From Ulota crispa (taxonomy: Eukaryota > Streptophyta > Bryopsida > Orthotrichales > Orthotrichaceae), in assembly GCA_963920765.1 (NCBI GenBank), contig OY987246.1, positions 21,347,428 through 21,411,427 on the forward strand: 64,000 nucleotides of DNA. The letters are read 5' to 3'. Position 1 is the stretch's first letter, and each line of letters begins with the position of its first letter. The notes under the pieces were generated by a model, which ran no database searches, was not told the origin of the DNA, and was given only the letters and a program-made list of their open reading frames with translations. The translations under genes were made by a program, and so were the position numbers. Positions 9,085 through 19,398 of the stretch are shown here, piece by piece.

Positions 9085-9306
9085 TCTTCTGATACTCCTG
9101 CAGTCCAGCTCAGCATTTGTGGGGGTCTTGTATAAACTCGCTTTTTGTACTGGCATTGACTTGGAATGCTTTTGAGCTTTTGTAAGATAGCCATGGCCTT
9201 CTGATACTCCTGCAGTCCAGCTCAGCATACGTGGGGGTCTTGTCTAAACTCGCTTTTTGTACAGGCATTGATTTGGAATGCTTTCGAGCTTTTGCAAGAG
9301 AGCCAT
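9085..9306. repeat. Tandem duplication just after the DDAH stop codon, about 111-base unit
   Basis: Two units start TTCTGATACTCCTGCAGTCC at about 9088 and 9199 and both run through GGGGGTCTTGT, AAACTCGCTTTTTGTAC and GGAATGCTTT to AGCCATGG. The array lies within the expected DDAH 3' UTR, so transcripts would contain the repeat if polyadenylation is downstream. Confidence 0.85.
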
Positions 9307-9414
9307 GGTTTGTTGTCTCCGGTTTGCTTGATTTCGTTACCAAGTTTGAATCATCCCTCTAGTTCCATTACCATGCCTTGACAGCAAATCCGGAATTAAG
9401 GAATTTACGAAAGG

Positions 9415-9640
9415 AATTATTTCGATGGATACCCCTAATATTTACAATACTTGTATATATGCCCTTGGATTTTCAAAAGTTGCACAAATACCCTTGGACC
9501 ATAGTTTTCAGGCATTTGTTTTGTTGTGAAAGCCACTTCCTTCATGCTCGCAATGGGAAAAGGATGTGGCGTGCACAATAAACAAATGCTTGAAATTTAT
9601 GGTCCAAGATTATATTTGGAATTTTTATGGAAATCCTTTG
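9415..9640. mobile_element. GGATACCCCT-family foldback MITE, copy A (right end degraded)
   Basis: Left side carries GATGGATACCCCTAA and CACAAATACCCTTGGACCAT. The interior GGCATTTGTTTTGTTGTG is mirrored by CACAATAAACAAATGCTTG, and CTTGGACCATA by TATGGTCCAAG. The same layout occurs at 38185-38636 and 46480-46788. The outer right terminus is not clear here. Confidence 0.6.
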
Positions 9641-9699
9641 GCCTGAGAAGTGCCACATGGTATCACTTGATTGGCGATTGTTCAATAGCTGTGATGAGT

Positions 9700-9778
9700 T
9701 TAACCCGTAAATGCCTAAGGCACCGAACTTTGGTGTTCTACAGACCAAAACTTGGTGCCTCAGGCACTTAGGGGTTAA
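9700..9778. mobile_element. Mini TTAA-flanked palindromic element
   Basis: 79 bases bounded by TTAA on both sides: TTAACCCGTAAATGCCTAAG at the left and CAGGCACTTAGGGGTTAA at the right. The middle is also palindromic (CACCGAACTTTGGTG). It looks like a minimal member of the TTAA/CCC-terminated family. Confidence 0.6.
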
Positions 9779-10102
9779 TGTGGCATTTCAAGTTAAGAGG
9801 GAAGAGTGCCTAATATGGTGTTAAGATATGGTATCTAATGTAGTTTATTTTGTATTTTGGAAATGTTCGAGTGGAGATGATACACGTTATGGAGACACCA
9901 TATGTTTGTACACTAATGCATATTTTGTATAGAAACCATTAGTTCATGTATCCCTTCATTATAATTGTTCCATTGTAGTTGATTTGTGGACTTTCAAGCT
10001 ATATTCCTTTGTGTGTAGATTGTTTGTGGACACCACCAATATCATATTTTTTTGAGAGTTATCTAACCCTTGGATTCAATGAATTCAATGGGACTTGGTG
10101 AA

Positions 10103-10340
10103 GCCTACGCCAAATAGTGCATTTAGGTTGCCCCAGATTATATGTTGACCATGCTTGGATTTCACATGGTTTACAACTTGAACATTGTTAATTTACTTTT
10201 CGACAACTTTGTAGTGGTTGCAAGGCCCTTTTAAAAAAAAGAAATTGCAATAATTAGTAATGGAAATCATTTTTGCAGCAGTAGAAGAGGTAGATATGAG
10301 AATTAGTGTGGGGCAACCTGAATGCACTATTTGGTGTAGG
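10103..10340. mobile_element. MITE with GTGCATTTAGGTTGCC termini, copy 1
   Basis: The left end CTACGCCAAATAGTGCATTT plus AGGTTGCCCC is mirrored by the right end GGGGCAACCTGAATGCACTA plus TTTGGTGTAG. The interior lacks coding capacity. Two further members lie near 44070-44648 and 44646-44952. Confidence 0.72.
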
Positions 10341-10414
10341 AGATTAGATTTTGTAACATTTGAGGGTCAAATTTTATCTCTAAAAGCATAGGTGTTTACA
10401 TTTGAAATCACTTC

Positions 10415-10870
10415 TTGTCCACATCATGGACACTTGCATTGCTCAACAAAGGAGTAAGGATTGGCAAAAGACTAAGACAAGCGCCTAGCTACTTTGCCAC
10501 CTCTCGCTCACATTGCAACCACCCAATGGAGAGCGAGCAACACATATTCTATGATTGCCCTTTAGTGGCAAAGATCTGGTGGAGAGTCAACCAATTCGCA
10601 AGCAAAAGCAATAGACCCTAAACATCCACGTTTGAGGACATCCTTCTCTACCAATTTCAAGTATGCAACTCCAATCTTGAAGCCAAATACGTCTTTCATT
10701 ACAGACCTTGGGATTTATTTAGGTCTAGCCTTGTATGACAATTATGGACAGCCAGATGTGGCAAGCAATTTTCTTAGCAAACCCTAAGTGGCAAGCAAAT
10801 TTTCTTGGCATCCTAGACTAGCACCCTCCATGTTGGGGTTGCTATCTAGAGAACAAAAACAATAAAATAC
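10415..10870 (+). pseudogene. LINE retrotransposon 3' remnant (zf-RVT-like)
   Basis: The frame at 10415-10621 contains HCNHPMESEQHIFYDCPLVA followed by KIWWRVNQF. This fits the Cys/His/Cys zinc-finger segment that follows plant LINE reverse transcriptases (pattern C-x2-H, then E-x2-H-x2-F/Y-x-CP-x5-W). Downstream, a short stretch reads LWTARCGKQFS in another frame, as in the tail of such ORFs. Frames are broken by stops, so this is a decayed fragment. Retroelement identity is an inference from the motif alone. Confidence 0.6.
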
Positions 10871-12690
10871 AAGGACAAGATAGCCACCCTAGAAACCCTA
10901 TCCAATGGGGAATGGTCACTCCATTTTTGTTCATCAACAAGAGTATACCATTATACACTTCCACCACGTTTCACTAGTTTTGCATACTAATAAAACCGCC
11001 CATGGCAAGTCTACACGTGCAACCCCACCAAGCCCTAAAAGGCATTTAACATGGACATTTCCACTCTTAGGAGTTAAGCAACAAACAAGTTGGTTATGAA
11101 AATAAACAACATTTGCACTAGTTTTTTTATAGTAGATTTGCAAAGATACTTGGTATTTGAATGAATATTGATTAGAATGTATGAAATGTACTAACTCAAC
11201 ATTGTGATATGACACTTCTATGCTTGAAAAAACCTAAGTAATCTTCAGATGCTTCTAAGATTGTTTATAATATTGAATATAAAATTTCAATGCCATAACG
11301 AATCCCAAATTTGAATGGCAGTACAATTGTACAATGTCATAGATTGTTTCAAATGAATTATGCAAGATGAGTGGTATAAACAAAATTTGGCACAAAAAAT
11401 GATATTCAACCACTTGAGTAAAATCATTTTGAAATTATGAGGCAATCTCCAATATTCCACATGTGACAATTATGGAAAGAAATCCAACATGGATGTCATG
11501 ACCTTACAATTGAACATGCTATGTGTTTTGTCGTTAGAGGCATATCTTATACTGAAAGAGCAAGTTTTTATTTTGAAGATATCAAATGAACACATTTAAT
11601 TTTAAGACTTGATATAGCTATGAAAATTTAAAAACAACTATGTATCATAAAAATGACACTTTTGTAATCCTAAGCAAACTATATCAACTCTTTCTCTATC
11701 ATTCCTTGTTTCAGAGTACATACAATATTGATTCAATTACACCTCCTTATACGCGCTTATCTATTTAGCAATGACCTATGAAGCCTAATACCAAACTTGA
11801 CTCTTAAAAAAATTGTATAATGAGATTTGACAAAAGAAACTTCATTGTGTGACTGTGGATCAACAATTTATTGATGATTTGATATATAAAAATAGTGCAA
11901 ATTTAGTTGTACCTAGGTCCCTAGTACAAGGTTTTCAAAATTTGAAACATATATTCCTTTTGTAGGTAGATGTGATTAAAAATCTCCACTAAAATTACTA
12001 GGTCACCTTTGGACAATATACATAGATGAACAAAAGGGCAAAGTTCCTCATAATACTTTTTAAATTTTCAATGGAGTTCAAAATAGTAAGAAGTGTAAAA
12101 AGACACAAAAATAATATAAAACATAATCCAATTGCAAAATTCAAGCCAAATTTTTTCCTTCAACCCTCTCAATGAGGTCATAAAAAAGATCAATGATCAT
12201 CACCACCTTCCAAAGTGTAACTTGCACAAAAGAATCTAAAGACCCAGCAAACGATTATATACAAAGGATTCGCATTCAAACAGCATTTTTAGATTGTTCA
12301 TTTGAGGCTCTTCAATTTCTACCACAATTACTGGATTAGAATACGTTTGGGAGATTCTATAGATACGCCTTGAATCTTAGAATTAGAATGCTGAATGGAA
12401 AGAGTAGGACCCAAAGTTTCCAAATTTTACATGTAAAAGGGACCTTCCATAACTATTTAAACAAGTCATGCACTTTGTAACTAGTGAAGATGCATAATGA
12501 CAGGATGCAAGTTGGTTATTGGACATAAACTACTCCACTCAACTGTAAGACCAAACTCCCTAAAATTTCACATCCAACTGTTGGTTAATCTAAGGGCATA
12601 CAATGAGGAAAAGGACTACGAGTTATAATCCTTTTCTAATTAACCGATGAGGCATTGACACGGTTTCTTGGCATTATATTGTGAACGTCA
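10871..12690. other. AT-rich spacer downstream of the LdpA-like gene, no gene seen
   Basis: No open frame with recognisable protein features and no clear terminal repeats. The part next to 12690 must contain the 3' UTR of the LdpA-like gene. Confidence 0.5.
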
Positions 12691-15600
12691 TTACCTAGTA
12701 AGAGTTTGCTTGAAAGGTCTTACCAAGGCGGTTGCCTCCTGCAGAGCACCCAGCAACAGTGACGGATAGTGCTCTATACCTAGTGATGCTGAACCTGGCG
12801 CCGCAGAGTTCGTGAAATCCCACGTTTCATGGCACCTGTCCATCTTCTGAAGATACTTGGTCACAACCTGTTTGCAGATGCCAGCAACAAAATGTTAGCA
12901 ACAATCGTGTTAAAAGAACAGGCTAATTTGTACAATACTTCATGGTGCACTTTGGAAACCTTAACAGATCACTAACTTGATAAAAACACAGGTCCCTTCA
13001 GGGTTGATCTTATTGACCTTTGGTTTTACTAAATACAGTAGAGTCCATGTATGTTATATACGACTTTCTCAGCTTCAACATTAATTTAATATTAGGTAAA
13101 TTGGGAAAAATGGAGGGACAATTTTGCACTCCACCTTAATCTTACATACAGTAAATGTAGGCATAGCTATAGCTCAAAGTTGTAATTATCTAAAATTCTT
13201 GGAGGCAATCAATATAGTGCACGCTTGTTATGCCAACTTTTACATAATGGCAGAAACAGTGAAAGTCCCAGAATGCACTGTTTTTCCCAGTTTATCTAAT
13301 ATGGTGTTTAAACAGAACACCAACTGTGCATGGCAAATCATCTACACTAAAACCTTTTTATTAGGACCTTCCCTATATAGCATTCTAGAACATTTTACAC
13401 GCTTGCTGCACTATCGTTAACTGCAGCACGCTCATCACACATTCATACTATGTCACATGTCTCTTTACAAATGATACTGTAGAAAATATACCTTTCTAGC
13501 ATAACCACCGTAGGCCACTCCCGCAATGGTTGCACTGCTCTCGTGAGGGGTTAGGAAGAGCCCTTCTCTCTCCAAAGCATCAACAGTGTGGCTGTTCGTT
13601 CCTCCTGCCAGCTGAAGAAAACCTGAAAACAATTCTCTCGCATTTCATCAGACCTACAGCTCAAGCCAAAGATTGCATGCCTGTTTGTACGTATTCTACT
13701 CTCAGATGCAACTTTTCCTTGGAGCCGCTAAATACTGCATGAACGAAGAAAAATCTGACCTGGAGGACGATCTTCTGCAGCGGCAATACGCGCAGCAAGT
13801 GCAACTGCTGCCTTGGTTGCACCTGCACCGATATCCCCGCTCATCGGTCGACCATCCAACTGGACCACAATATTTATCACAACGTATGAACTTCTTGTGC
13901 AGTTTCAAAGAGGCTTTAGAGCACTATAAGTGACAGTAGACAACCTCATTTTCATTCAAACATCAAGGTCAATAAGCACTAGTTTCATTGAAGTTCAACC
14001 AAGTGTCTGAACAGGTGAGTTGTAACAAAGGTAAGTTTCATGAGATATATCAAGTCGATAATGGTTTTTGTATCTTCTAGCTTGGATTTTTCAAAACATG
14101 CAACATCGCGAAGAAGGAAATCACCTGCCAGAGATTGAGGCCTTTGAGATTGGGTCTCAGGCTTTCGTACATGGTAACCAATGCTGGAACCAAATGGTCG
14201 CCCAAATCTGGCACACTCACCTGCACACCTGGGTTACCAAAAAAACAAAAAAATTCGAAAAACAGAAAAAAAACCAGAAACGTAATCATATAGAATCAAG
14301 GCCATGTGGCAGTATAGATGAAAGGTCACGTTTTCTTCTAGGGTTAAAATGCAGGTTTTCAAAATGTTTGTTGGTATGTAGGAAACCTGGAAAACCACGT
14401 ATCTGGATAAACTTTCTGCACAACTATATGCGACGATCAAAACACATGCGATCCGGGAAACAATTTTGAAGCATGTTTCTGGTCTTGAAACACAATTGAC
14501 ACTCACGGAAATTTGAAAATGGATGGTTCACCACAAAGTCAAACCCACACTGAATACTTACAGCGATTAATTTGAGGGATTGCAACACGTCAGAGAGGTC
14601 TCCCACCACCCTATGGAAGGCTTCTAAGTGCCTGCAAAGCAATTGGAATTAACCCTGTGAACATTCACAAGCAATAATCACGCTTGAACTGACAGAGATT
14701 AACAGAAACAAAAGAATTTTCCCTGTTCATCCTACGTGAAGTTCAAACCCACCCCGTCTTTAATACACATATATTCTTTAGCTATTCTCATAAACTACAG
14801 AAATGTTCTTAGAACAGCAGAGAATATTTGGGACTATTCTTCAAAATTTTGACTAGGAGTATATAACATGTTCGACACCCGTCTAATCAAAACTATTTGA
14901 CATCAAACCTTCAAAACTACGTCAAGTAGACCTAGCTTGTCAACAATCCTGCCTGAACTTTATACAAAAAGAACATACCCTGCACCTGTGTGAATTTCAA
15001 TTGCGTCGATGTCATTACTCCTCAAAAGACTAGCGACAGCTTTCAACTCCCTCACATATGTCCTGGCATCTTCAAAGCATTGCAAGTACAGATTAGCTGG
15101 TGGTGAGGCCCGGCTACCATAGTAAGAATTTGAATCAGGAACATTCAAGGAGAAGTCCAAGTAAAGGTGCTCACGGATAAGGCCCAACGGGCATACGGGA
15201 ATGCAACGTCCACATCCATAGCAACGATCGGTGATGACCCCATCCTGTAGAAATGAATGGTAAGAAAAGTAAGCGAAACTGCAATATCATACAAAAAAGT
15301 ATAAACAAGGCTCGTGCAAACAACAACCAATTAGTATGTGTACCAAATGAAAGGCTGAACGATGACTTGAGTGTCCTGCACTCGCCAAAGAGTTTGACTT
15401 CAGCCTTTCTTCAGCTGTAGATGCATTGAAGGCAATCGCAGCAGCAGGGCATACACGCTCACACGGACGTGGACAATCAGTTGGACATAGCTCAGGATCA
15501 AACTCTGCATGGAATGCGTTGTACAACAAATAAAATTTTGCACTCCAGTTGCATGGTAAGGATAAAAAATCACCAACAATAAACAATATGAGCAGCAGTG

Positions 15601-17803
15601 TAAGTTATGTAAGTACCAGCACCAGAAGATGCCAGAAAAGGTTTCAATATGAATATTTCGTATCTCGTAATAATTCCTCCGGAAAGGATTTAATATTAAG
15701 TCATAAGTAAACATTTCATGACTAAATTTTGAAGCAGCTCACCAGCTTTTCTAAAGTGAGGATCCTCGTCATCATTTATGCTGACCATTATCCAAGGCCT
15801 TCCAATAGTGAACACTCCAGCAGAGTTGAGGTGACGAGAGAGATGTTGAGCGGCCGCCACGCCCTCCAAAACAGCAGCCACAACGGCAGAATCAGCGGCA
15901 CAATCAATGCAGTCAACTGCACATGCCAACGCTTTGCTGAAAATTCCAACACAATGACTGACGTATGCAAGCAAGATTCTATTGATCAATAAATTTGTGG
16001 ATTTGCTGTTCATAGCCATAACTTGAAAGTACCTGTAAGTGTCCAAGCTAAAGTCTGAAAGTCCACATTTGAAGCTAACAGTTGATTATAATAACTTCAA
16101 ACACATCTTTCTATTGTTTAGAAATGTAGGATATGATTTCTTCATGTAAATACACGAGTTTTGGCTTCCCAACATTTATATTTCAACTCCTATGGAAGAG
16201 GCCACCTTCGGTCATTTAGGCAAGGAGAAATGTGAATTTCATCAAATAAAGGTTGAGCTAAGAGCAGTCATGATGGCTAAAAGCGTCAAAACAGCCAGCC
16301 TGAATTCCTGAGCACAGTATGTTAACTATACGGAGATATTCAAGAGAAGCAGCATAGCTTTTAAAGGTGGTTTTAGCTGGACCATAGAGTATGGTGAACG
16401 TGAAATGAGGAAACTGTGAAACTATTCATAACTTGAAAACCGGAAGACCTACCTCCGGCCAACGTATACACAAGAGAAAGATTACGTATGTCCACCACAT
16501 CCTGCATAGAACACCTCCAACAAAGACCTCATAAATTGTAACCCCATACAAAAAACATTTAATGTTGAATCTTTTCGTTACTAAAAACTCTTGCATTCCA
16601 CCTCTTATGACAACTGCTACGAAGAGAGATAAGAGAGAATAGTTACTAAGAAGTACTAACCTCGAAGCTTGCTCCACAAATAAGTTTCACCCATCTCCCT
16701 TCCCGCAAAGACACTTCTGGAGCTCTATTACCACTTGACATAGCCGATTCACGAACGAGGTCGGACAAAGCTCCATTTACATAGACCCTATCCTGCTCAA
16801 CTGCGAAACATATACTAGAATTGAAGTTTTTTCCAGCTGTCTTACCACCTGAAGGATACACGGTTTGAAAAACAATCAATTAAACCGAAAACATTTGTGA
16901 AACAAATAAAAAATCAGATGGAACAAAATTTTATATCACCAGAATCAGTAAAGAACATTGCACGTGTTTGTCACTATATCATTTAAAACTGTGTTAAAGA
17001 GAGTTCTAATGTGACCTAATCAAAAACTGCGAAAAAGAATAAGGTTTAATAGGGACCGGTGTTCAGCAGCTCCAAGTGACATTCAAGGACGTTATCCTTA
17101 CCAGTCTAAACTTCAAAATCGCGCCCTGACAAACAGTATTCTCTACATTAAACCGTGATTCTCTCGGCAATTCAAATTCAGATTCACGGTTCTGATTTTG
17201 TATACTGCAAATGCAGTCCTGAATGCGAGCACCTCGAGAACACGAACGCGATTCTTACATTCACAGGGAATTTTGCAGCAAAGTTTTGCAAATCGACGGC
17301 ATCAAACAGAAAGATACAGACGAAGGAATGAATAGAGGGACCGGTGTGCAGCAGCTCCAAGTGACATTCAAGGACATTATCCTTACCAGTCTAAAATTCA
17401 GAATCGCGCACTAGCAAAACCATTCTCTGTCATACATAAAACTATGATCCTCTCGGCAATTCAAATTTAGACTCACAATTCTGCTCTTACATACTGCAAA
17501 TGCATTCCTAAATGCGAGCACCTCGAGAACATGAACGCGATTCTTACATTCACAGGAAATTTTGCAGCAAAGTTTTGCAAAAAGACGGCATCAAAGAGAC
17601 GAAGGAATGAATAGAAAACCTGAATCCCGTTGAAGTACGTCTTGCGCGCTCAGAATCGCGACATTTTGATACCGCTCCATCCTTGACGCTCGAATTCGAC
17701 CGCTCGCAAACTTGCAATAGTCTTTACAGAATAATAAACTCGGCAAGCGCACTCCAGCAGCCGAATTCGTGCGAGAAAAGCATACGCCGCATTTAAGAGC
17801 CAT
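12691..17803 (-). CDS. LdpA-like iron-sulfur protein, probably plastid-targeted, 11 exons
   Basis: Exons 17620-17803, 16661-16848, 16453-16501, 15743-15916, 15344-15504, 14979-15244, 14562-14631, 14125-14220, 13760-13859, 13492-13622 and 12691-12867 join without a stop to 531 residues; all introns are GT-AG and all phases agree. It resembles cyanobacterial LdpA, a redox-responsive iron-sulfur protein that adjusts the circadian clock period to light. After an N-terminus rich in Ser/Arg (1-60, likely transit peptide) come EGRWVKLICGASFEDVVDIRNLSLVYTLAG-VDCIDCAAD (about residues 110-149), Cys-x3-Cys-x3-Cys-x3-Cys (205-217), Cys-x2-Cys-x2-Cys-x3-Cys (260-270), a TIM-barrel-like part with HTGAGHLEAF (336-345) and LDGRPMSGDIGAG (397-409), QLAGGTNSHTV, and GIEHYPSLLLGALQEATALV near the end. 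The two Cys clusters should bind 4Fe-4S centres. Function in plants is inferred. Confidence 0.88.
17055..17613. repeat. Tandem duplication of about 280 bases in intron 1 of the LdpA-like gene
   Basis: Copy 1 (about 17055-17336) and copy 2 (about 17337-17613) share CAGCAGCTCCAAGTGACATT, CTTACCAGTCTAAA, GCGAGCACCTCGAGAACA, ATTTTGCAGCAAAGTTTTGC and GACGAAGGAATGAATAG. Copy 2 ends just inside the intron, within a few bases of the exon 1 donor at 17619/17620. Confidence 0.88.
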
Positions 17804-17999
17804 GGCCGCATGCGTTTTCGAAGCAGCGCAACTCCAATTTCGGCAGAACCTAAACGCAATTAAAGCTTAGCACACTTGCAGCATTCCAGCAGCCGAAGTC
17901 GTGCAAGAAAATCCGGCGCCGCATTTGAGAGCCAGGGCCGCATGCGTTTTCGAAGCAGCGCAACTCCAATTTCGGCAGAACCTGAACGCAACTAAAGCT

Positions 18000-18068
18000 T
18001 TAGCACACTCGCAGCACTCTAGCAGCCGAATTTGTGCGAGAAAAGCCGGCGCCGCATTTGAGAGCCAT
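18000..18068 (-). pseudogene. Duplicate of the LdpA-like gene start (22-codon upstream ORF)
   Basis: The frame reads MALKCGAGFSRTNSAARVLR-VC, then TAA. The real protein starts MALKCGVCFSRTNSAAG. The stop lies at the unit boundary. It is upstream of the gene on the same strand. Confidence 0.75.
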
Positions 18069-18131
18069 GGCCGCATGTGTTTCGAAGCAGCGCAACTCCA
18101 ATTTCGGCAGAACCTGAACGCAACTAAAAGC

Positions 18132-18200
18132 TTAGCACACTCGCAGCATTCCAGCAGCCGAATTCGTGCGAGAAAAGCCGGAGCCGCATTTGAGAGCCAT
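18132..18200 (-). pseudogene. Second duplicate of the LdpA-like gene start (22-codon upstream ORF)
   Basis: The frame reads MALKCGSGFSRTNSAAGMLR-VC, then TAA, in the most distal repeat unit. It has the same length and end point as the copy at 18000-18068, so the short ORF has been kept open in both units. Confidence 0.72.
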
Positions 18201-18331
18201 AGCCATTTCGAAGCAGTGCAACTCCGATTTCGGCAGACCTGGAACACACAAAAGCTTCAGAACACTCGAAGACTCGCAGACTCGAAGGATGCGAAGGCTG
18301 CAGTTACTTTATCTTTTAGCATCGTCAGATT

Positions 18332-18435
18332 TCGAGTGAACGTTCAGGTGGCGTCATTGCGAACGCCTGGGAACTTTGCAGGAACGTGTGAACGTCCAGG
18401 TGGCGTCATTGCGAATGCTTGGGAACTTGAAAAGG
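18332..18435. repeat. Tandem duplication of about 50 bases in the divergent spacer
   Basis: The phrase AACGTTCAGGTGGCGTCATT plus GCGAACGCCTGGGAACTT is followed directly by GAACGTCCAGGTGGCGTCAT plus TGCGAATGCTTGGGAACTT. Confidence 0.8.
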
Positions 18436-18649
18436 AACGCGGACAGTTATGTCTTCCTCCCGCCCTCTCTCGTCCTCTCCTTTCCCTTTCAAACCGAATG
18501 CCGGCGGCAAATTCAAACTGAAAGCCTCTTCGATTTGAATTGCTCTTGCTTTTTGGCGGCTGTAACTCATCAAGCCTGGATAGCTCTTTGCGTACTTCAC
18601 CCGTTTAACTTGAGCTCGTCGATTGTGTTCTTCATTTTTTTTAAACAAC

Positions 18650-19270
18650 GTGATTGTACAGCAGCGTCCTCTTTGTCTAAATTTTTTATTCAAAATTTTG
18701 TTCCAGGATTGCGTCCTGGCAGGATGTCGATGCACTTGTACAGTAGCGTCCTCTTTGTCTAATCTTTTTTGCGAAATTTTGTTCCGGGATTGCGTCCTTG
18801 GCAGGATGTCGATGCAGTATGTTTTGACTTACGTTGTTGTCATTCTTTGCTGTACACTTGTCTCCTACTTTGTGATGAAGAGAGCAAACCGAAGTCGCAC
18901 AAACAATCCACTCCCAGTGTGATGATGGATAACGTTATTTAAAATTTGATGTTCGTGCTTTCGAGCCTTCTTCGTACAAACAATCCACTCCCAGTGTGAT
19001 GGATAACGTTTTATCTAACAATTGATATTCGTGCTTTTTTAGCAACGTGATTGATTGTACAGTAGCGTCCTCTTTGTCTAAATTTTTCTTTTCGAATTTT
19101 TTTGTTTGAAGTTTTTTTCAAGGATGTCGATGCAGTGTGTTGAGTTGTTTTCATTCTTTCCTGTACACTTGTCTCGTACTTTGTGATGAAAAGAGCAAAC
19201 CGAAGTCGCACAACCAATCCACTCCCTGTGTGATGGATAACTTTATCTAACAATTTGATATTTCGTGCTT
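18650..19270. repeat. Three-unit array upstream of the RSPH1-like gene
   Basis: Each unit begins TTGTACAG(C/T)AGCGTCCTCT followed by TTGTCTAA, and includes GGATGTCGATGCA. The first unit (about 18650-18738) is short. The second (about 18739-19010) and third (about 19046-19270) continue through TGTACACTTGTCTC, GTACTTTGTGATGAA, AGAGCAAACCGAAGTCGCAC and AATCCACTCCC. An extra copy of the AATCCACTCCCAGTGTGATG phrase follows the second unit. Confidence 0.85.
18806..18922 (+). CDS. Possible small membrane-type ORF (38 codons) in the repeat array
   Basis: An ATG opens a 38-residue frame with a hydrophobic stretch (YVLTYVVVILCCTLVSYFV) followed by a basic tail (KRANRSR). In the neighbouring repeat unit (ATG at about 19123) the same start is followed by a short deletion and the frame ends after 20 codons. 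It is either an upstream ORF of the RSPH1-like transcript, a tiny gene, or chance. I have no evidence of translation. Confidence 0.2.
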   Translation: MSMQYVLTYVVVILCCTLVSYFVMKRANRSRTNNPLPV

Positions 19271-19398
19271 TCAAGCGTTCTTCGAATTGGTGACGATGTG
19301 AAGGTTTACTATCACGCATACCACTGGCGACCTGCTGACTCGCCTGCTGAAGAAGAGAACATAAAAGATCTCAGGGTTGGAGTGGACGATATTCCAAA

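Larger units (their letters stand above)
17749..18270. repeat. Four-copy array (132-133-base unit) over the LdpA-like start codon and promoter
   Basis: Units begin at 17749, 17881, 18014 and 18146. Each carries CCAGCAGCCGAATTCGTGCG, AGAAAAGC, CGCCGCATTTGAGAGCCATG, TTTCGAAGCAGCGCAACTCC, AATTTCGGCAGAACCTGAAC and AGCACACTCGCA. The first unit contains the true start (ATG at 17801-17803 on the minus strand) and codons 1 to about 18. The other three lie upstream of the gene. In the second unit the start codon is changed to CTG; in the third and fourth it is intact. Confidence 0.92.
17804..19398. promoter_or_regulatory. Divergent promoter region between LdpA-like and RSPH1-like genes
   Basis: About 1.6 kb separates the two divergent start codons. 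It contains three independent tandem arrays (17749-18270, 18332-18435, 18650-19270). Between them is a pyrimidine-rich patch (about 18450-18490). I could not place transcription start sites from sequence. Confidence 0.6.

Noticed and set aside
16033-16054. Possible 22-base exon in the LdpA-like gene between exons 3 and 4
   Set aside because: It has AG and GT at its borders, but including it breaks the phase. Without it the segments join as TLAG-VDCIDCAAD, as expected for the family.
17867-18247. 126-codon minus-strand frame through the repeat array
   Set aside because: Read in a different frame from the real exon 1 in most units; only the short MALKC starts correspond to the gene. Listed as duplicated starts instead.
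17901-18521. 206-codon plus-strand open frame
   Set aside because: It translates the 132-base promoter repeat antisense. Its internal repetition follows the DNA unit and it has no independent protein signature.
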